DNA of 64,000 nucleotides from Gordonia sp. ABSL11-1. GTDB lineage: Bacteria; Actinomycetota; Actinomycetes; Mycobacteriales; Mycobacteriaceae. This document shows positions 9,675 through 19,029 of this stretch, piece after piece (position 1 is the first letter of the stretch; every line of letters begins with the position of its first letter). Made by a program: the position numbers and the translations under genes. The notes under the pieces were generated by a model, which ran no database searches, had not been told where the DNA came from, and saw nothing but the letters and a program-made list of their open reading frames with translations. Where the stretch lies: positions 159,510 to 223,509 of the forward strand of contig NZ_JASXSI010000007.1 in assembly GCF_030315685.1 (NCBI RefSeq). The letters run 5' to 3'.

Positions 9675-10895
9675 ATGACCGTGCCGTTGTTCGAGTTGGA
9701 CGAGGTGACCTCACCCGACGGTGAGCGCCATCGGGGCGCCGTCCGTGAGGTCACCTTCGTCCACACCGCCGACTGGCAACTCGGTATGACGCGTCGTTAT
9801 CTCGACGCCGAGTCTGCGCACGCCTACGGCGCCGCCCGGCTGGAAGCGGTCGAACGGATCGGGGCGCTGGCGCTCGACGCCGGCGCGGAGTTCGTCGTCG
9901 TCTCCGGCGACGTGTTCGAGGATCACCGGGTGTCCTCACGCATCATCCGACGCACCCTCGACATCCTCGCCGGATTCCCTGCTCCGGTCTATCTCCTTCC
10001 CGGCAACCATGATCCGTTCGACGCGGCGGGTGTCTACCGGTCTCGGACCTTCGCCCAGGCGTGCCCGGACAACGTCATCGTGTTGTCGACGCCCGGGGTG
10101 CACCGGTTACGTGACGGCGTCGAGATCGTGGCGGCGCCGTGGTCGCACAAGCATCCGGGATCGGATCTCGTCGACGCCCAGGTGTCGCGGTTGCGTCCGG
10201 GCGAGGACATCCGAGTCGTCGTCGGCCATGGTGGGACCGACGCGACGAGTCCCGGCGACGACTCCGCTCTGATCGCGCTCGCGCGTCTCGAGGCCTCGAT
10301 CGACGCGGGACTCGTCGACTATGTCGCACTGGGAGACCGCCATTCGGTGACGCAGGTCGGCCGGACCGAACGGGTCTGGTACGCGGGTGCCCACGAGGTG
10401 ACGAACTTCGACACCATCGAAGAACAGCCCGGTCACGCGCTCGTCGTCACCCTCCGCCGCGGACCGGCCGGTCGCGAGGTCGACGTCACCCCGCATCGCG
10501 TCGGGCAGTGGTCCTTCCGCGGCATCACCCGTGATGTCGCCGGCGCCGCCGACATCGAGGCCCTACGCGCCGAACTCGACGCGATCGAGGACAAACCGCG
10601 GGTAGTGGTCCGACTCGGTCTCGTCGGCGCGGTGACCGTCGCGGAGAGCGCGGTGCTCGACGACCTGCTCGAGGAGTTCGCCGACCGATTCGCGGCGGTG
10701 ACCCGCTCCGAACGCGACGACGACCTCGTCGTGATAGCGGCCGACGGTGACGCCGACGATCTGGCGGTGAGCGGCTACGTGCAGGAGGCGGCACGCGAGT
10801 TGTTGGGACTGAGCCGCTCCGACGACGCGGTCGCAGCCGAGACGGCTCGCGATGCGCTCGGGCTGCTGGCGCGCCTGGCAGGGACGGCGCGATGA
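9675..10895 (+). CDS. SbcD/Mre11-like metallophosphoesterase (Rv1277-like)
   Basis: It is a calcineurin-type phosphoesterase of DNA-repair nuclease type. The metal-binding motifs appear in order: HTADWQLGM (D-x-H variant), VVSGDVFEDH, LPGNHDP, VVVGHGG and VALGDRHSV. The C-terminal third is the helical/cap region typical of SbcD and Rv1277. A 25-base gap separates it from an SMC-like ATPase, the same pairing as Rv1277-Rv1278. The two probably act together in processing DNA ends, as SbcCD or Mre11-Rad50 do; this is inferred from family and arrangement. The start ATG at 9675 follows GGAGGTGAC. Confidence 0.92.
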   Translation: MTVPLFELDEVTSPDGERHRGAVREVTFVHTADWQLGMTRRYLDAESAHAYGAARLEAVERIGALALDAGAEFVVVSGDVFEDHRVSSRIIRRTLDILAGFPAPVYLLPGNHDPFDAAGVYRSRTFAQACPDNVIVLSTPGVHRLRDGVEIVAAPWSHKHPGSDLVDAQVSRLRPGEDIRVVVGHGGTDATSPGDDSALIALARLEASIDAGLVDYVALGDRHSVTQVGRTERVWYAGAHEVTNFDTIEEQPGHALVVTLRRGPAGREVDVTPHRVGQWSFRGITRDVAGAADIEALRAELDAIEDKPRVVVRLGLVGAVTVAESAVLDDLLEEFADRFAAVTRSERDDDLVVIAADGDADDLAVSGYVQEAARELLGLSRSDDAVAAETARDALGLLARLAGTAR

Positions 10896-10920
10896 CCTCG
10901 TCACCGTCGAGGATCCTGCG

Positions 10921-13596
10921 ATGAGGATCCACCGGCTGCGGCTCCGGGACTATCGCGGCATAGCCGATCGCGACGTGCGCTTCGCCGACCACGGTGTCAC
11001 TGTGGTGGAAGGTGCCAACGAGGCGGGCAAGTCCTCCATGATCGAGGCGCTCGACCTGTTGCTGCACACCCGCGCCGACAGCAAGTCCGCCAAGGTGCGC
11101 GACATCATGCCGTCGGGCCGGGACGTCGGCTCGGAGGTCGAGGTCGAGATGACCTGTGGCCCATGGCATATCACATACGGAAAACGTTTCAACCGGCAGC
11201 CGTCGACGACGCTCACGGTGCACGCGCCGCGTGCGGAGCAGATCAGCGGCCGCGACGCCCACGAGCGAGTGCTCGAGATCCTCGGTGACCATGCGGATCT
11301 GGCGCTCTTCCGGGCGCTGCGGTTGCTCCAGTCGGGAGATCCCGCGCTCGGTGCACTCACGGACAGCTCGGCGCTGGCGCGCGCTCTCGACCGCGCCGCC
11401 GACGGCACCACCGATCCCGACCACGATCCGGCCGGCGGCCCCGACGTGGACGACCCGGCCGATCACGCCCTGATCGAGGCGGTCCTCGCCGAGTACCGGC
11501 GGTATCGCACCCCGGGCCAGGGACGTCCGACCGGGGAACTGTCCGCGGCGCTCGCCGCGGTCGACGATGCGCAACGGCGGCACGATCAGCTGGAGGCCGC
11601 CCGCGATGCGGTGGAGGCCGACGCCCGCCGTCTCCGGGAGACCATCGACCGTCGCGCCGAGGTCGAACGCGCCACCGAACTCCGTGCCGTCGAACGGGAC
11701 GAACTCGCGGTGGTCTGGGAGCAGGTCGAGCGACTGCAGACCGCGGTGGCATCGGCCGACAGCGAGGTCCGGCACCTCCTGACGGCGGTCCAGCTGGCAC
11801 GTCGCGATGTCGTCGAGAGGCAGCGCACCCAAGCTGAGATCGATTCCCGAACAAAGGATTCCGAACGACTTGCCGAAGTCGTCGAACGTTACCGCGCCAC
11901 TGCTGCCGCGGCGGCAGCCGACGCCGCCGAGCTCTCCGGCGAACTCAGCGGTGCGCGCGATCGGTGGGAGCAGGTGCGTTCCGAGCTCACCGCCGCACGC
12001 ATCGCCCTCCGGACCTTCCGCGAGCGTCGCGAGCTGGCCGACCTCATGACGCGACTCGACCAGCTCGACGACCTGGCCGCCCGCCGTGACGAGCTGGCGG
12101 CTGAGTCGGCGTCGAACACCGTCGACCGGGCTGCGGTGGACGCCGCCGCCGAGCTCGGCCGTCGTCGTGCGGATGCACAGGCCAGGGTCGACGCGGCGGC
12201 CGCACGATTCACGGTGACCCCGACCGGTGCCACGCCCGTGCGGGTCGACGGCGTCGTGGTCGGCGGCGAGTCCGAGCATGTCGCCCTGGCAGATTCGGTG
12301 ATCGAGGCCGACGGCATCGTCCGCGTGCAGGTGCACCGCACCGCCGGTACCGAACGGCCCGTGGAGCAACTCGCCGCCGTCGACGCAGAGATCGCCGACT
12401 ACTGCGCCCGACATGGTCTGCGCGCCTTGGCGGATCATCACGACCGCGCGCAGCGGCGGGTGGAGGCCACTCATGCCCTGGCGGCGGTGCGCGAACGTAT
12501 GGCCGAGAAGTGCGGTGGTCGCGACCGGTCGACGCTCATCGCGCGTCGAGACGAACTCCGTGCACGGCTCGCCGAGGGCGACGAGCACGCGGCCGCGGTC
12601 GACGGGGCAGATGGCGACGGGACAGAGGGCGACGACGGGGTCGACATCAGCGCCACCATCGACGAGCTGACCACCGCCGAGCGTGATCTCGGTGAGCTCG
12701 TGATGCGCGCCGAACGGGCAGTGACCCAACGACTCTCGGCCGAGCGCGAGTCGATGGCACAGGCCTCGGCGATGGGTGAGGAGCGTGCGCGCGTCCTCGC
12801 ATCGCTCGAGGGCCTCGCCCGCCGGCGCGACGAGCTCGTCGGCGAACTCGACGACGCCCGGGCACAGCAGAACGTGGACCTCGCCGAGCGGCGGCTCGAG
12901 CAGGCGCGGGAGCACCGCGCCCGGGTCGCCGCCGACCTCGACGCCCTCGACGTCGCGGACATCGAGATGCGTCGGGCACGGGTCGCCACCGAGCTCGGGC
13001 GCCTGCAGCGCGAGCACGCCGACACCGACCGCGTCGCCACCGAGCTCCGGACACGAATCGAGCTGTACCGCGACGAGTCCCGCCTCGACGATCTGCAGGA
13101 GTCGACTGCCGAACTCCGGGCTGCACGTGAGACGTTGGCCCGTGTGCAGCGTCGGGCCGACGCCGCGACGATGTTGTGGCAGACCCTCACCGACAAACGG
13201 CAGCAGACACGGGTGCGCTACGCCGATCCGTTCGCGCGACGACTCGCCGAGCTCGGTTCTCACGTGTTCGGTGACGGCGTCCGGTTCGATGTGGACGAGA
13301 ACCTGGACGTGGTGTCCCGCACGGTCGACGGTGTGACGGTCCGCCACGACGCACTCTCGGGCGGTGCGCGCGAACAGATCGGCGTCCTGACACGATTGGC
13401 GTGTGCCACCCTCGTGGACCAGGCCGAGGGGGTCCCGGTCCTCGTCGACGATGCCCTCGGCTACAGCGATCCGCGGCGTCTCGCGGCCATGGGGGACGTC
13501 CTGGCCGCCGCCGGTCGCGACGCACAGGTCATCGTGCTGACCTGCAGCCCCGATCGCTACCGTGGCGTCGACGGCGCGACCGTGGTCGCGGTCTGA
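10921..13596 (+). CDS. SMC/SbcC-like ATPase with long coiled coil (Rv1278-like)
   Basis: The 891-residue protein has an ABC-type ATPase head split by a long coiled coil. The N-terminal half-head is MRIHRLRLRDYRGI with Walker A EGANEAGKSS. About residues 160-790 are Arg/Glu/Ala-rich heptad sequence. The C-terminal half-head has signature LSGGAREQIGVLTRLA and Walker B VPVLVDDALGYSDPRR, followed by a switch-like VIVLTCSPDRY. No Cys-x-x-Cys zinc hook is apparent at the coiled-coil apex, unlike Rad50, which fits the smaller Rv1278 type. The ATG at 10921 is preceded by CGAGGA at good spacing. It is co-transcribed with the SbcD-like gene. Confidence 0.9.
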   Translation: MRIHRLRLRDYRGIADRDVRFADHGVTVVEGANEAGKSSMIEALDLLLHTRADSKSAKVRDIMPSGRDVGSEVEVEMTCGPWHITYGKRFNRQPSTTLTVHAPRAEQISGRDAHERVLEILGDHADLALFRALRLLQSGDPALGALTDSSALARALDRAADGTTDPDHDPAGGPDVDDPADHALIEAVLAEYRRYRTPGQGRPTGELSAALAAVDDAQRRHDQLEAARDAVEADARRLRETIDRRAEVERATELRAVERDELAVVWEQVERLQTAVASADSEVRHLLTAVQLARRDVVERQRTQAEIDSRTKDSERLAEVVERYRATAAAAAADAAELSGELSGARDRWEQVRSELTAARIALRTFRERRELADLMTRLDQLDDLAARRDELAAESASNTVDRAAVDAAAELGRRRADAQARVDAAAARFTVTPTGATPVRVDGVVVGGESEHVALADSVIEADGIVRVQVHRTAGTERPVEQLAAVDAEIADYCARHGLRALADHHDRAQRRVEATHALAAVRERMAEKCGGRDRSTLIARRDELRARLAEGDEHAAAVDGADGDGTEGDDGVDISATIDELTTAERDLGELVMRAERAVTQRLSAERESMAQASAMGEERARVLASLEGLARRRDELVGELDDARAQQNVDLAERRLEQAREHRARVAADLDALDVADIEMRRARVATELGRLQREHADTDRVATELRTRIELYRDESRLDDLQESTAELRAARETLARVQRRADAATMLWQTLTDKRQQTRVRYADPFARRLAELGSHVFGDGVRFDVDENLDVVSRTVDGVTVRHDALSGGAREQIGVLTRLACATLVDQAEGVPVLVDDALGYSDPRRLAAMGDVLAAAGRDAQVIVLTCSPDRYRGVDGATVVAV

Positions 13597-13605
13597 GCCC
13601 CGGTT

Positions 13606-13635
13606 TTGAGTCCGGCGGCGCGCGTACGCTACGCT
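13606..13635 (+). promoter_or_regulatory. Promoter for tRNA-Arg
   Basis: A -35 element TTGAGT (13606-13611) and a -10 element TACGCT (13630-13635) are separated by 18 bases. Transcription would start near 13642, ten bases before the tRNA. Confidence 0.55.
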
Positions 13636-13651
13636 GATCCTCGCCCGTTGA

Positions 13652-13724
13652 GCCCCCGTAGCTCAGGGGATAGAGCGTCTGCCTCCGGAGCAGAAGGCCG
13701 CAGGTTCGAATCCTGCCGGGGGCA
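13652..13724 (+). tRNA. tRNA-Arg (anticodon CCG)
   Basis: A complete 73-base cloverleaf. The acceptor stem GCCCCCG/CGGGGGC has discriminator A. The D-arm is GCTC/GAGC. The anticodon stem TCTGC/GCAGA encloses loop CTCCGGA with anticodon CCG, reading CGG. The T-arm is GCAGG-TTCGAAT-CCTGC. The 3' CCA is not encoded (ACCG follows). Confidence 0.97.
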
Positions 13725-13807
13725 CCGTCACACCATGTTGCGCTGTCACATCTGTTGGATCACCTCATTTCCGGCCGCCCTGCTCGACGACGGGCTAGCG
13801 TGAGGCC

Positions 13808-14683
13808 ATGTGCCGCTGGCTCGCCTACGCGGGAACTCCGATCCTGCTGGAGGATCTGCTCACCCGGCCGTCGCATTCGCTCGTCGACCAGAGCTTCGAG
13901 GCGCGGCAGCTGTATCTTCCCGGATCACCCATGACGACGATGTTCCGCCATCATGCCTGGCCGACGAACGGTTACGGTTTCGGAGTCGGCTGGTACGGCG
14001 AGCGCGACTTCCCCGGACAGTACCGGGATGACCGCCCCGCGTGGAGTGACCACAATCTGCAGCGCCTCGCCGAGCAGATCCGATCGCCGATGTTCCTCGC
14101 CCACGTGCGCGCCGCCGCGATCGGCGGCACGATCGACCGCGTCAACTGTCACCCGTTCACCCACGGCCGGTGGCTGTTTCAGTACAACGGCGAGATCGGT
14201 GGATTTCCGGCGGTCAAGCGGGATCTCACACTCGACGTCGATCCGGAGCTGTATCCGCACATCGAGGGCAACGCCGACACCGAGCTCTGCTTCTTCCTCG
14301 CCCTCACCTACGGTCTGGACAGTGATCCGCTCGGCGCCCTCGCCCGAACTGCCGGACGGATCGAACGGGCACGTGCCGAGCGTGGCGTCGACGACCCGTT
14401 CACCGCGACGATCTGCGCCGCCAACGGCCAGACCGCCTTCGCGGTGCGGTATTCGAGTGATCACTCGTCCCGCACCCTGTATCACTCGGTCGCAGGCATG
14501 CGGATCCGAGCGGCGGGCGGCGGGCACGTCGAGCTCCCCGACGACGGACGCATCCTGGTGTCCGAACCCCTGGAGCTCGAGTACCGGCGCTCGCACTGGG
14601 TGGAGGTGCCCGAGTCCTCGAGCGTGACACTGCACGCCGGTCAGGAGCCCGAGATCGCGGACTTCACGCCGCTGGCCGCCTGA
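13808..14683 (+). CDS. Class II glutamine amidotransferase (EgtC/YafJ-like)
   Basis: The protein begins MCRWLAYAGTPILLEDLL, so Cys2 becomes the N-terminal nucleophile of an Ntn-type glutamine amidotransferase after Met removal. Further family motifs are GFGVGWYG, the Arg-containing FLAHVRAA, and FQYNGEIGGF with NADTELCFFLAL. With 291 residues it is a stand-alone amidotransferase domain. It resembles the ergothioneine hydrolase EgtC and other YafJ-like proteins, but no egtA, egtB or egtD is nearby, so I do not call it EgtC. Its only close neighbours are the tRNA and an unrelated membrane protein gene. Confidence 0.88.
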   Translation: MCRWLAYAGTPILLEDLLTRPSHSLVDQSFEARQLYLPGSPMTTMFRHHAWPTNGYGFGVGWYGERDFPGQYRDDRPAWSDHNLQRLAEQIRSPMFLAHVRAAAIGGTIDRVNCHPFTHGRWLFQYNGEIGGFPAVKRDLTLDVDPELYPHIEGNADTELCFFLALTYGLDSDPLGALARTAGRIERARAERGVDDPFTATICAANGQTAFAVRYSSDHSSRTLYHSVAGMRIRAAGGGHVELPDDGRILVSEPLELEYRRSHWVEVPESSSVTLHAGQEPEIADFTPLAA

Positions 14684-14764
14684 ACGCCCGCGCCTGACGA
14701 CCCACCGAGGAGCGTGCGGGCGCGCTTCTGCGCGGATCGTCGCCCGGCGTACGAGGATGGTCGG

Positions 14765-15451
14765 GTGAACGGAGATGTCGCAGCATCAGCGGGCCGGTTC
14801 GGAATCCTGTCGGCGACCGTGGAGAAGCAGTGTTGGGGTTTCATGATCGGCTCGACGCTCTTCGCTGTGGGTTCTGCGCCCGGTTTCGCGGCGTGGGCGG
14901 GGTCGTCGGGCGCGAATCTCAGTTTTTTCATCGGTGCCTGGTTCTTCACCGGCGCCGCCTTCGTCCAGCTCGTGCTCAGCGGGAACGCGACGATCGTCGC
15001 GGCCGACGGACCGAAGCAGTTCCGTGGAGAGTGGCTCTCCGCGGCAACGCAATTCGCCGGAACCCTCCTCTTCAACGCCAGTACCGCCGCAGCCCTGCAC
15101 GCGGACACGGTGACCGAGGAGCGTCGCCGCGTGTGGACGCCGGACGCCGCCGGGTCGGTTGCCTTCCTGGTGAGTGGGATTCTCGCCGTCATCGTCGTCG
15201 GACACGCCGTCCGGTGGTGGTGGGCCCCGCGCGATCGCGAATGGTGGGCCACCCAGATCAACATGCTCGGATGCCTTGCCTTCGGGGTGTCGGCGACCGG
15301 CGCCTACGTCACGTCCGCGGGCGACGCGGTCAGCGACGCGGTGGCGAGCGCCGGTACGTTTGTCGGCGCCATCTGCTTCCTGCTGTCGGCGGCTCTCACG
15401 TTGCCGCGCCGGCGCGATGCCGGACACGCACCCGCGACGACGTCCCCCTGA
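14765..15451 (+). CDS. YrhK-like multi-pass membrane protein
   Basis: The 228-residue protein has about five to six hydrophobic segments and no catalytic motif. The segment FMIGSTLFAVGSAPGFAAWA followed by SFFIGAWFFTGAAFVQLVL resembles the two-helix YrhK domain, and related helices recur toward the C terminus. I chose the GTG at 14765 because GAGGA lies 7 bases upstream. It is convergent with the DUF305 gene (10-base gap). No function is assigned. Confidence 0.75.
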   Translation: MNGDVAASAGRFGILSATVEKQCWGFMIGSTLFAVGSAPGFAAWAGSSGANLSFFIGAWFFTGAAFVQLVLSGNATIVAADGPKQFRGEWLSAATQFAGTLLFNASTAAALHADTVTEERRRVWTPDAAGSVAFLVSGILAVIVVGHAVRWWWAPRDREWWATQINMLGCLAFGVSATGAYVTSAGDAVSDAVASAGTFVGAICFLLSAALTLPRRRDAGHAPATTSP

Positions 15452-15461
15452 GCGGCCCGGA

Positions 15462-16340
15462 TCAGTTCATCGGAAGGGGAGCGGCGTTGCGCTCGGCGAG
15501 CATCTGTTCGATCACGGTGATCTCCTTGGCCTGTGTCTGCTCCATCGCGGTCGCCAGGGCACGTACGTAGTCCTGCGAGACGTCCGCCGGGTCGGCCGCG
15601 TACGCCATCATCGGCATCCCACCCTCGTGGTGGCGCAGCATCAGTTGGAGGAAGTAGACGTCGGCCTCTGTACCGCGCAGGGTCCGCAGCCGGTTCATCT
15701 CGGCGGTCGTGGCCATGCCCGGCATCGGCGGGGCCTCGGCGTCATCCGGTGCTGCCGTCGGCGACGCCGATTCCGCAGGCATCCCGGGCATGGAGCTCAT
15801 GTCGTGTCCCGCGTGCTCACCGGTCCCGTGCTCCGCATCCGACCCGGAGCCACCGTGACCAGCCCCCGCATGATCCGCATGTGCCATCCATGCCATCGGC
15901 GGATTCGGATTGATCACCGGGTGACCCCATCGGGTCAGCCAGGACTGCATCTGTCCGATCTCGTTGCTCTGCGCGGTGAGGATGTCGAAGGCCATGCTGC
16001 GGACCTGGGGATCGGAGCCGTTCTCCAGCTCGATGGTCGCCATCTCCACGCCCTGCTCGTGATGACGGATCATGTCCTGCGCGAATCCGACCGCCACCGA
16101 GTCGGATGCGGGCACCTCGTCGGCCGCGGGATCGTCGCTGTGCAACATCGCGGAGATCAGCAGGCCGAGCCCCAGACCGACCAAGAGGGTCGCGACGACG
16201 CCGAGCGTCGCCAGGAGGGTGCGACGTGACGTGTCGGGTCGAGGACCGTCTGCCTCGATGTCCCGGGCGGTGTCGGGATCCTGTGCGCGCTCGGCATCCG
16301 TGGAGGCGGACAACGGCGCGTCGCCGGTGGATTCGGTCAT
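15462..16340 (-). CDS. DUF305 (ferritin-like helical) protein, membrane-anchored, with His/Met-rich linker
   Basis: The 292-residue protein has a cytoplasmic N terminus, one TM helix (about residues 42-64) and two DUF305 half-units. The first carries DMIRHHEQGVEMA and the second LMLRHHEGGMPMM; such His-His motifs on paired helices are the family hallmark. Between them is a His-, Gly- and Met-rich linker (HADHAGAGHGG, HAGHDMSSMPGMP) suggestive of metal binding. DUF305 proteins are often found with copper genes, though none is seen here. It lies 11 bases after the DUF3105 gene and is surely co-transcribed with it. The domain faces outside if the TM helix is a signal anchor. Confidence 0.88.
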   Translation of the reverse strand: MTESTGDAPLSASTDAERAQDPDTARDIEADGPRPDTSRRTLLATLGVVATLLVGLGLGLLISAMLHSDDPAADEVPASDSVAVGFAQDMIRHHEQGVEMATIELENGSDPQVRSMAFDILTAQSNEIGQMQSWLTRWGHPVINPNPPMAWMAHADHAGAGHGGSGSDAEHGTGEHAGHDMSSMPGMPAESASPTAAPDDAEAPPMPGMATTAEMNRLRTLRGTEADVYFLQLMLRHHEGGMPMMAYAADPADVSQDYVRALATAMEQTQAKEITVIEQMLAERNAAPLPMN

Positions 16341-16351
16341 CGGATCGCTCC

Positions 16352-17215
16352 TCAGCCCGCCGGCATCGGCGCGCCGGCGCCGGTGTTCTCGTCGGTGGCC
16401 GCGATGCCGCCGGTGCCGTCCATCGTCACGGCGTCCGGTCCCGGCTGCCCTTCGTCGGCCGGCGGGGGATTGCTCGGGTCGAAGGCTCCCGGGACGGCCG
16501 CACACGCGGCCTGTGTCTCGGGATAGGCGGCCTCCGACGGGTTCTCCTTGTACACACCGGGCGTCGTGTTGCGACGCAGTGCGGTGATGAACTGGTCGAC
16601 GCGCGGATCGCCCGCCGAGTCCAGCTTGAGCTGATGGCCCCAGCTCTGCAGGGAAAGCGGGTGATCGAGCCCGGGATAGGGCGACAGGAACAGGAATTGC
16701 TCGCCGGACACCTTCTTCTTCAGCGAGTCGAGGTCGTCGGCACCGATGGTGTCGGGGTTGTAGGTGATCCAGACGGCCCCGTGTTCGAGGGCGTGCACGG
16801 CGTTCTCCGTCCGCAGCGGATTCGGGTAGACGATCCCCGTACACGTGGCCCACACCTCGTCGTGCGGTCCGCCGAACGGTGGCGACTGGTCGTAGGCGAC
16901 CCGCTGATCGGCCCGCACGTGCTGTGCCGCCTTGTAGTAGACCTTGGTCACGCCGGAGATGCGGGTGGAGGGATCGGGATCCTGCGCTGAGGGAACGTAA
17001 CCCTCGACGGTCTGCGGCTTGAGCGCCTCGGCCTCCTGTTCGTCCATGAACTTCGGCACCAGATACCAGGCGAGCCCGGCGATGAGGGCGAGGACGACGA
17101 CGACGGCACCGATGACCGTCCAGTCGATGTGCCGCCCGGAGGCCGCCGGAACGGAACCGGATCGGGCGGGGCGCTTGCTGGACTTGGGTACGTTGGCCCC
17201 GGCTTTGCGTGCCAT
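16352..17215 (-). CDS. DUF3105 membrane-anchored extracytoplasmic protein
   Basis: The 287-residue protein has a basic N terminus, one TM helix (about residues 32-52) and an outside domain with the DUF3105 signatures YDQSPPFGGPHDEVWATCTGIY-like and ENAVHALEHGAVWITYNP. Conserved His residues in GGPH and HALEHG may bind a metal. The C-terminal 40 residues are low-complexity (Pro, Asp, Gly). It is the first gene of a two-gene operon with the DUF305 protein, a pairing that recurs in actinobacteria. It is divergent from argS. Confidence 0.87.
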   Translation of the reverse strand: MARKAGANVPKSSKRPARSGSVPAASGRHIDWTVIGAVVVVLALIAGLAWYLVPKFMDEQEAEALKPQTVEGYVPSAQDPDPSTRISGVTKVYYKAAQHVRADQRVAYDQSPPFGGPHDEVWATCTGIVYPNPLRTENAVHALEHGAVWITYNPDTIGADDLDSLKKKVSGEQFLFLSPYPGLDHPLSLQSWGHQLKLDSAGDPRVDQFITALRRNTTPGVYKENPSEAAYPETQAACAAVPGAFDPSNPPPADEGQPGPDAVTMDGTGGIAATDENTGAGAPMPAG

Positions 17216-17337
17216 TGCTCTCTTTCTGCCACCTGCCGGCCACGAATCGGCACAGCGATCGACAGTTTACTGATGCGCCGCGCCGCGCCGATCGGACATG
17301 AACCGGCGGTGGACGCCGTCGCCGGACGCGGAGGCGA

Positions 17338-17368
17338 TTGTCCCCACGCGGACATGGGCCAATAGGAT
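17338..17368 (+). promoter_or_regulatory. Probable argS promoter; transcript may be leaderless
   Basis: TTGTCC (17338-17343) and TAGGAT (17363-17368) are separated by 19 bases. The predicted start point near 17375 is within about two bases of the argS GTG at 17377, so a leaderless mRNA is plausible. An AGGA within the -10 could otherwise serve as a distant ribosome binding site. Confidence 0.45.
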
Positions 17369-17376
17369 GGTCTCCT

Positions 17377-19029
17377 GTGACTCCTGCCGACCTCGCCGAG
17401 CTGCTCCGGGCCGTGACGCTGACCGTTGTCCGAGACCGCGGACTCGATGATGCCCTGGTGCCCGAGACCGTCGTCGTGGAGCGCCCGAGGCATGCGGATC
17501 ACGGCGACTACGCCACCAACATCGCGCTGCGGATCGGCAAGAATCTCGGGGTCTCCCCGCGGGATCTCGCCGGATGGTTGGCCGATGCGTTCGCGGCCAC
17601 CGACGGCATCGCGAAGGCCGAGGTCGCCGGACCCGGTTTCGTGAACGTGTGGCTTGCTGCCGCTGCCCAGAACTCCATCGTCGCCGGAGTCCTCGACTCG
17701 GCCGCCGAGTACGGTCGGGGCAACGAGTTCGCAGGTCGTCGGATCAATCTGGAGTTCGTCTCGGCGAACCCGACCGGACCCATCCACCTCGGCGGGACGC
17801 GCTGGGCCGCGGTGGGCGATGCGCTGGGCCGCGTGCTGGCGGCGCGCGGTGGCGCGGTCACCCGCGAGTACTACTTCAACGACCACGGCACCCAGATCGA
17901 CCGGTTCGCGCGCTCGCTGGAGGCCGCCGCGAAGGGCGAGCCGACCCCGGAGGACGGGTATGCCGGCGCCTACATCGGTGAGATCGCCGAGAAAGTCGTC
18001 GCGCAGGTCCCCGACGTGCTCGATCAGCCCGAGGCCCAGCGGCTCGAGACGTTCCGCGCGGTCGGCGTGGACCTCATGTTCGACCACATCAAGACGAGCC
18101 TGCACGAGTTCGGCACCGACTTCGACGTGTTCACCCATGAGAACACGATGTTCACGTCCGGACTCGTCGACGAGTGCATCGCCGCACTCAAGGCGAACGG
18201 CAACCTGTACGAGAACGACGGCGCGTGGTGGCTGCGGTCGACGACCTTCGGCGACGACAAGGACCGCGTCGTCATCAAGAGTGACGGCAACGCGGCCTAC
18301 ATCGCCGGCGACATCGCCTACTACAAGGACAAGCGCAACCGCGGATTCGACCTGTGCATCTACATGCTCGGGGCAGATCACCACGGCTACGTCACACGAC
18401 TGAAGGCGGCCGCGGCATCGCTCGGTGACGACCCGGCGACCGTCGAGGTCCTCATCGGGCAGATGGTGAACCTCGTCCGGGACGGGAAGCCGGTCCGGAT
18501 GAGCAAGCGCGCGGGGACCGTGATCACGCTCGACGACCTGGTGGACGCCGTGGGCGTGGACGCCGCCCGCTACGCCCTCATCCGCTCGTCGGTCGACGTC
18601 AACATCGACATCGACCTCGACCTGCTGCGTAAGCGGTCCAACGACAACCCGGTCTACTACGTGCAGTACGCGCATGCACGGCTGTCTGCGCTGTCGCGCA
18701 ACGCCGCCGATCTCGGTCTGACCGCGTCGCTCGAACACCTCGACCTCCTCGAGGATCCGGCCGAGGGGGAGCTCATCCGTACCATCGGGGACTTCGACGA
18801 GGTGGTGGCCATCGCTGCGGAACTGCGTGAGCCACACCGTGTCTGCCGGTATCTGGAAAGCCTCGCGGGTGCCTATCACCGCTTCTATGCGCGATGTCGG
18901 ATCCTGCCGCAGGGTGACGAGCCCGCCGCGGACATCCATGCCGCCCGGTTGGCGCTCTGCGCGGCCACCCGTCAGGTCCTCGCCAACGGGCTCGATCTCG
19001 TCGGCGTCGGCGCACCGGAGCGGATGTGA
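17377..19029 (+). CDS. argS: Arginyl-tRNA synthetase
   Basis: This class I aminoacyl-tRNA synthetase charges tRNA-Arg. The N-terminal Add-1 domain (about 1-110) is followed by the HIGH-type motif [15 protein letters not shown], the KMSKS-type [12 protein letters not shown], and a C-terminal helical DALR anticodon-binding domain ending in [14 protein letters not shown]. The length of 550 is normal for actinobacterial ArgRS. I chose the GTG at 17377, which gives the expected N terminus ([13 protein letters not shown]); an in-frame extension would begin inside the promoter. The stop overlaps lysA by 4 bases (GTGA), starting the argS-lysA-hom-thrC-thrB cluster. Confidence 0.98.
   Translation: MTPADLAELLRAVTLTVVRDRGLDDALVPETVVVERPRHADHGDYATNIALRIGKNLGVSPRDLAGWLADAFAATDGIAKAEVAGPGFVNVWLAAAAQNSIVAGVLDSAAEYGRGNEFAGRRINLEFVSANPTGPIHLGGTRWAAVGDALGRVLAARGGAVTREYYFNDHGTQIDRFARSLEAAAKGEPTPEDGYAGAYIGEIAEKVVAQVPDVLDQPEAQRLETFRAVGVDLMFDHIKTSLHEFGTDFDVFTHENTMFTSGLVDECIAALKANGNLYENDGAWWLRSTTFGDDKDRVVIKSDGNAAYIAGDIAYYKDKRNRGFDLCIYMLGADHHGYVTRLKAAAASLGDDPATVEVLIGQMVNLVRDGKPVRMSKRAGTVITLDDLVDAVGVDAARYALIRSSVDVNIDIDLDLLRKRSNDNPVYYVQYAHARLSALSRNAADLGLTASLEHLDLLEDPAEGELIRTIGDFDEVVAIAAELREPHRVCRYLESLAGAYHRFYARCRILPQGDEPAADIHAARLALCAATRQVLANGLDLVGVGAPERM

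Noticed and set aside
8033..9766. 577-residue minus-strand frame opposite the MFS gene
   Set aside because: Its Asp/Arg/His/Gly-rich composition is a shadow of the MFS coding sequence; no domain is recognisable.
10525..13347. 940-residue open frame on the minus strand
   Set aside because: It is antisense to the SMC-like ATPase, is rich in residues expected from reading high-GC codons backwards, has no family motif and no ribosome binding site.
13652..13724. tRNA-Arg as an integration site for a mobile element
   Set aside because: No integrase, no repeated tRNA 3' end and no shift in gene character were seen on either side.
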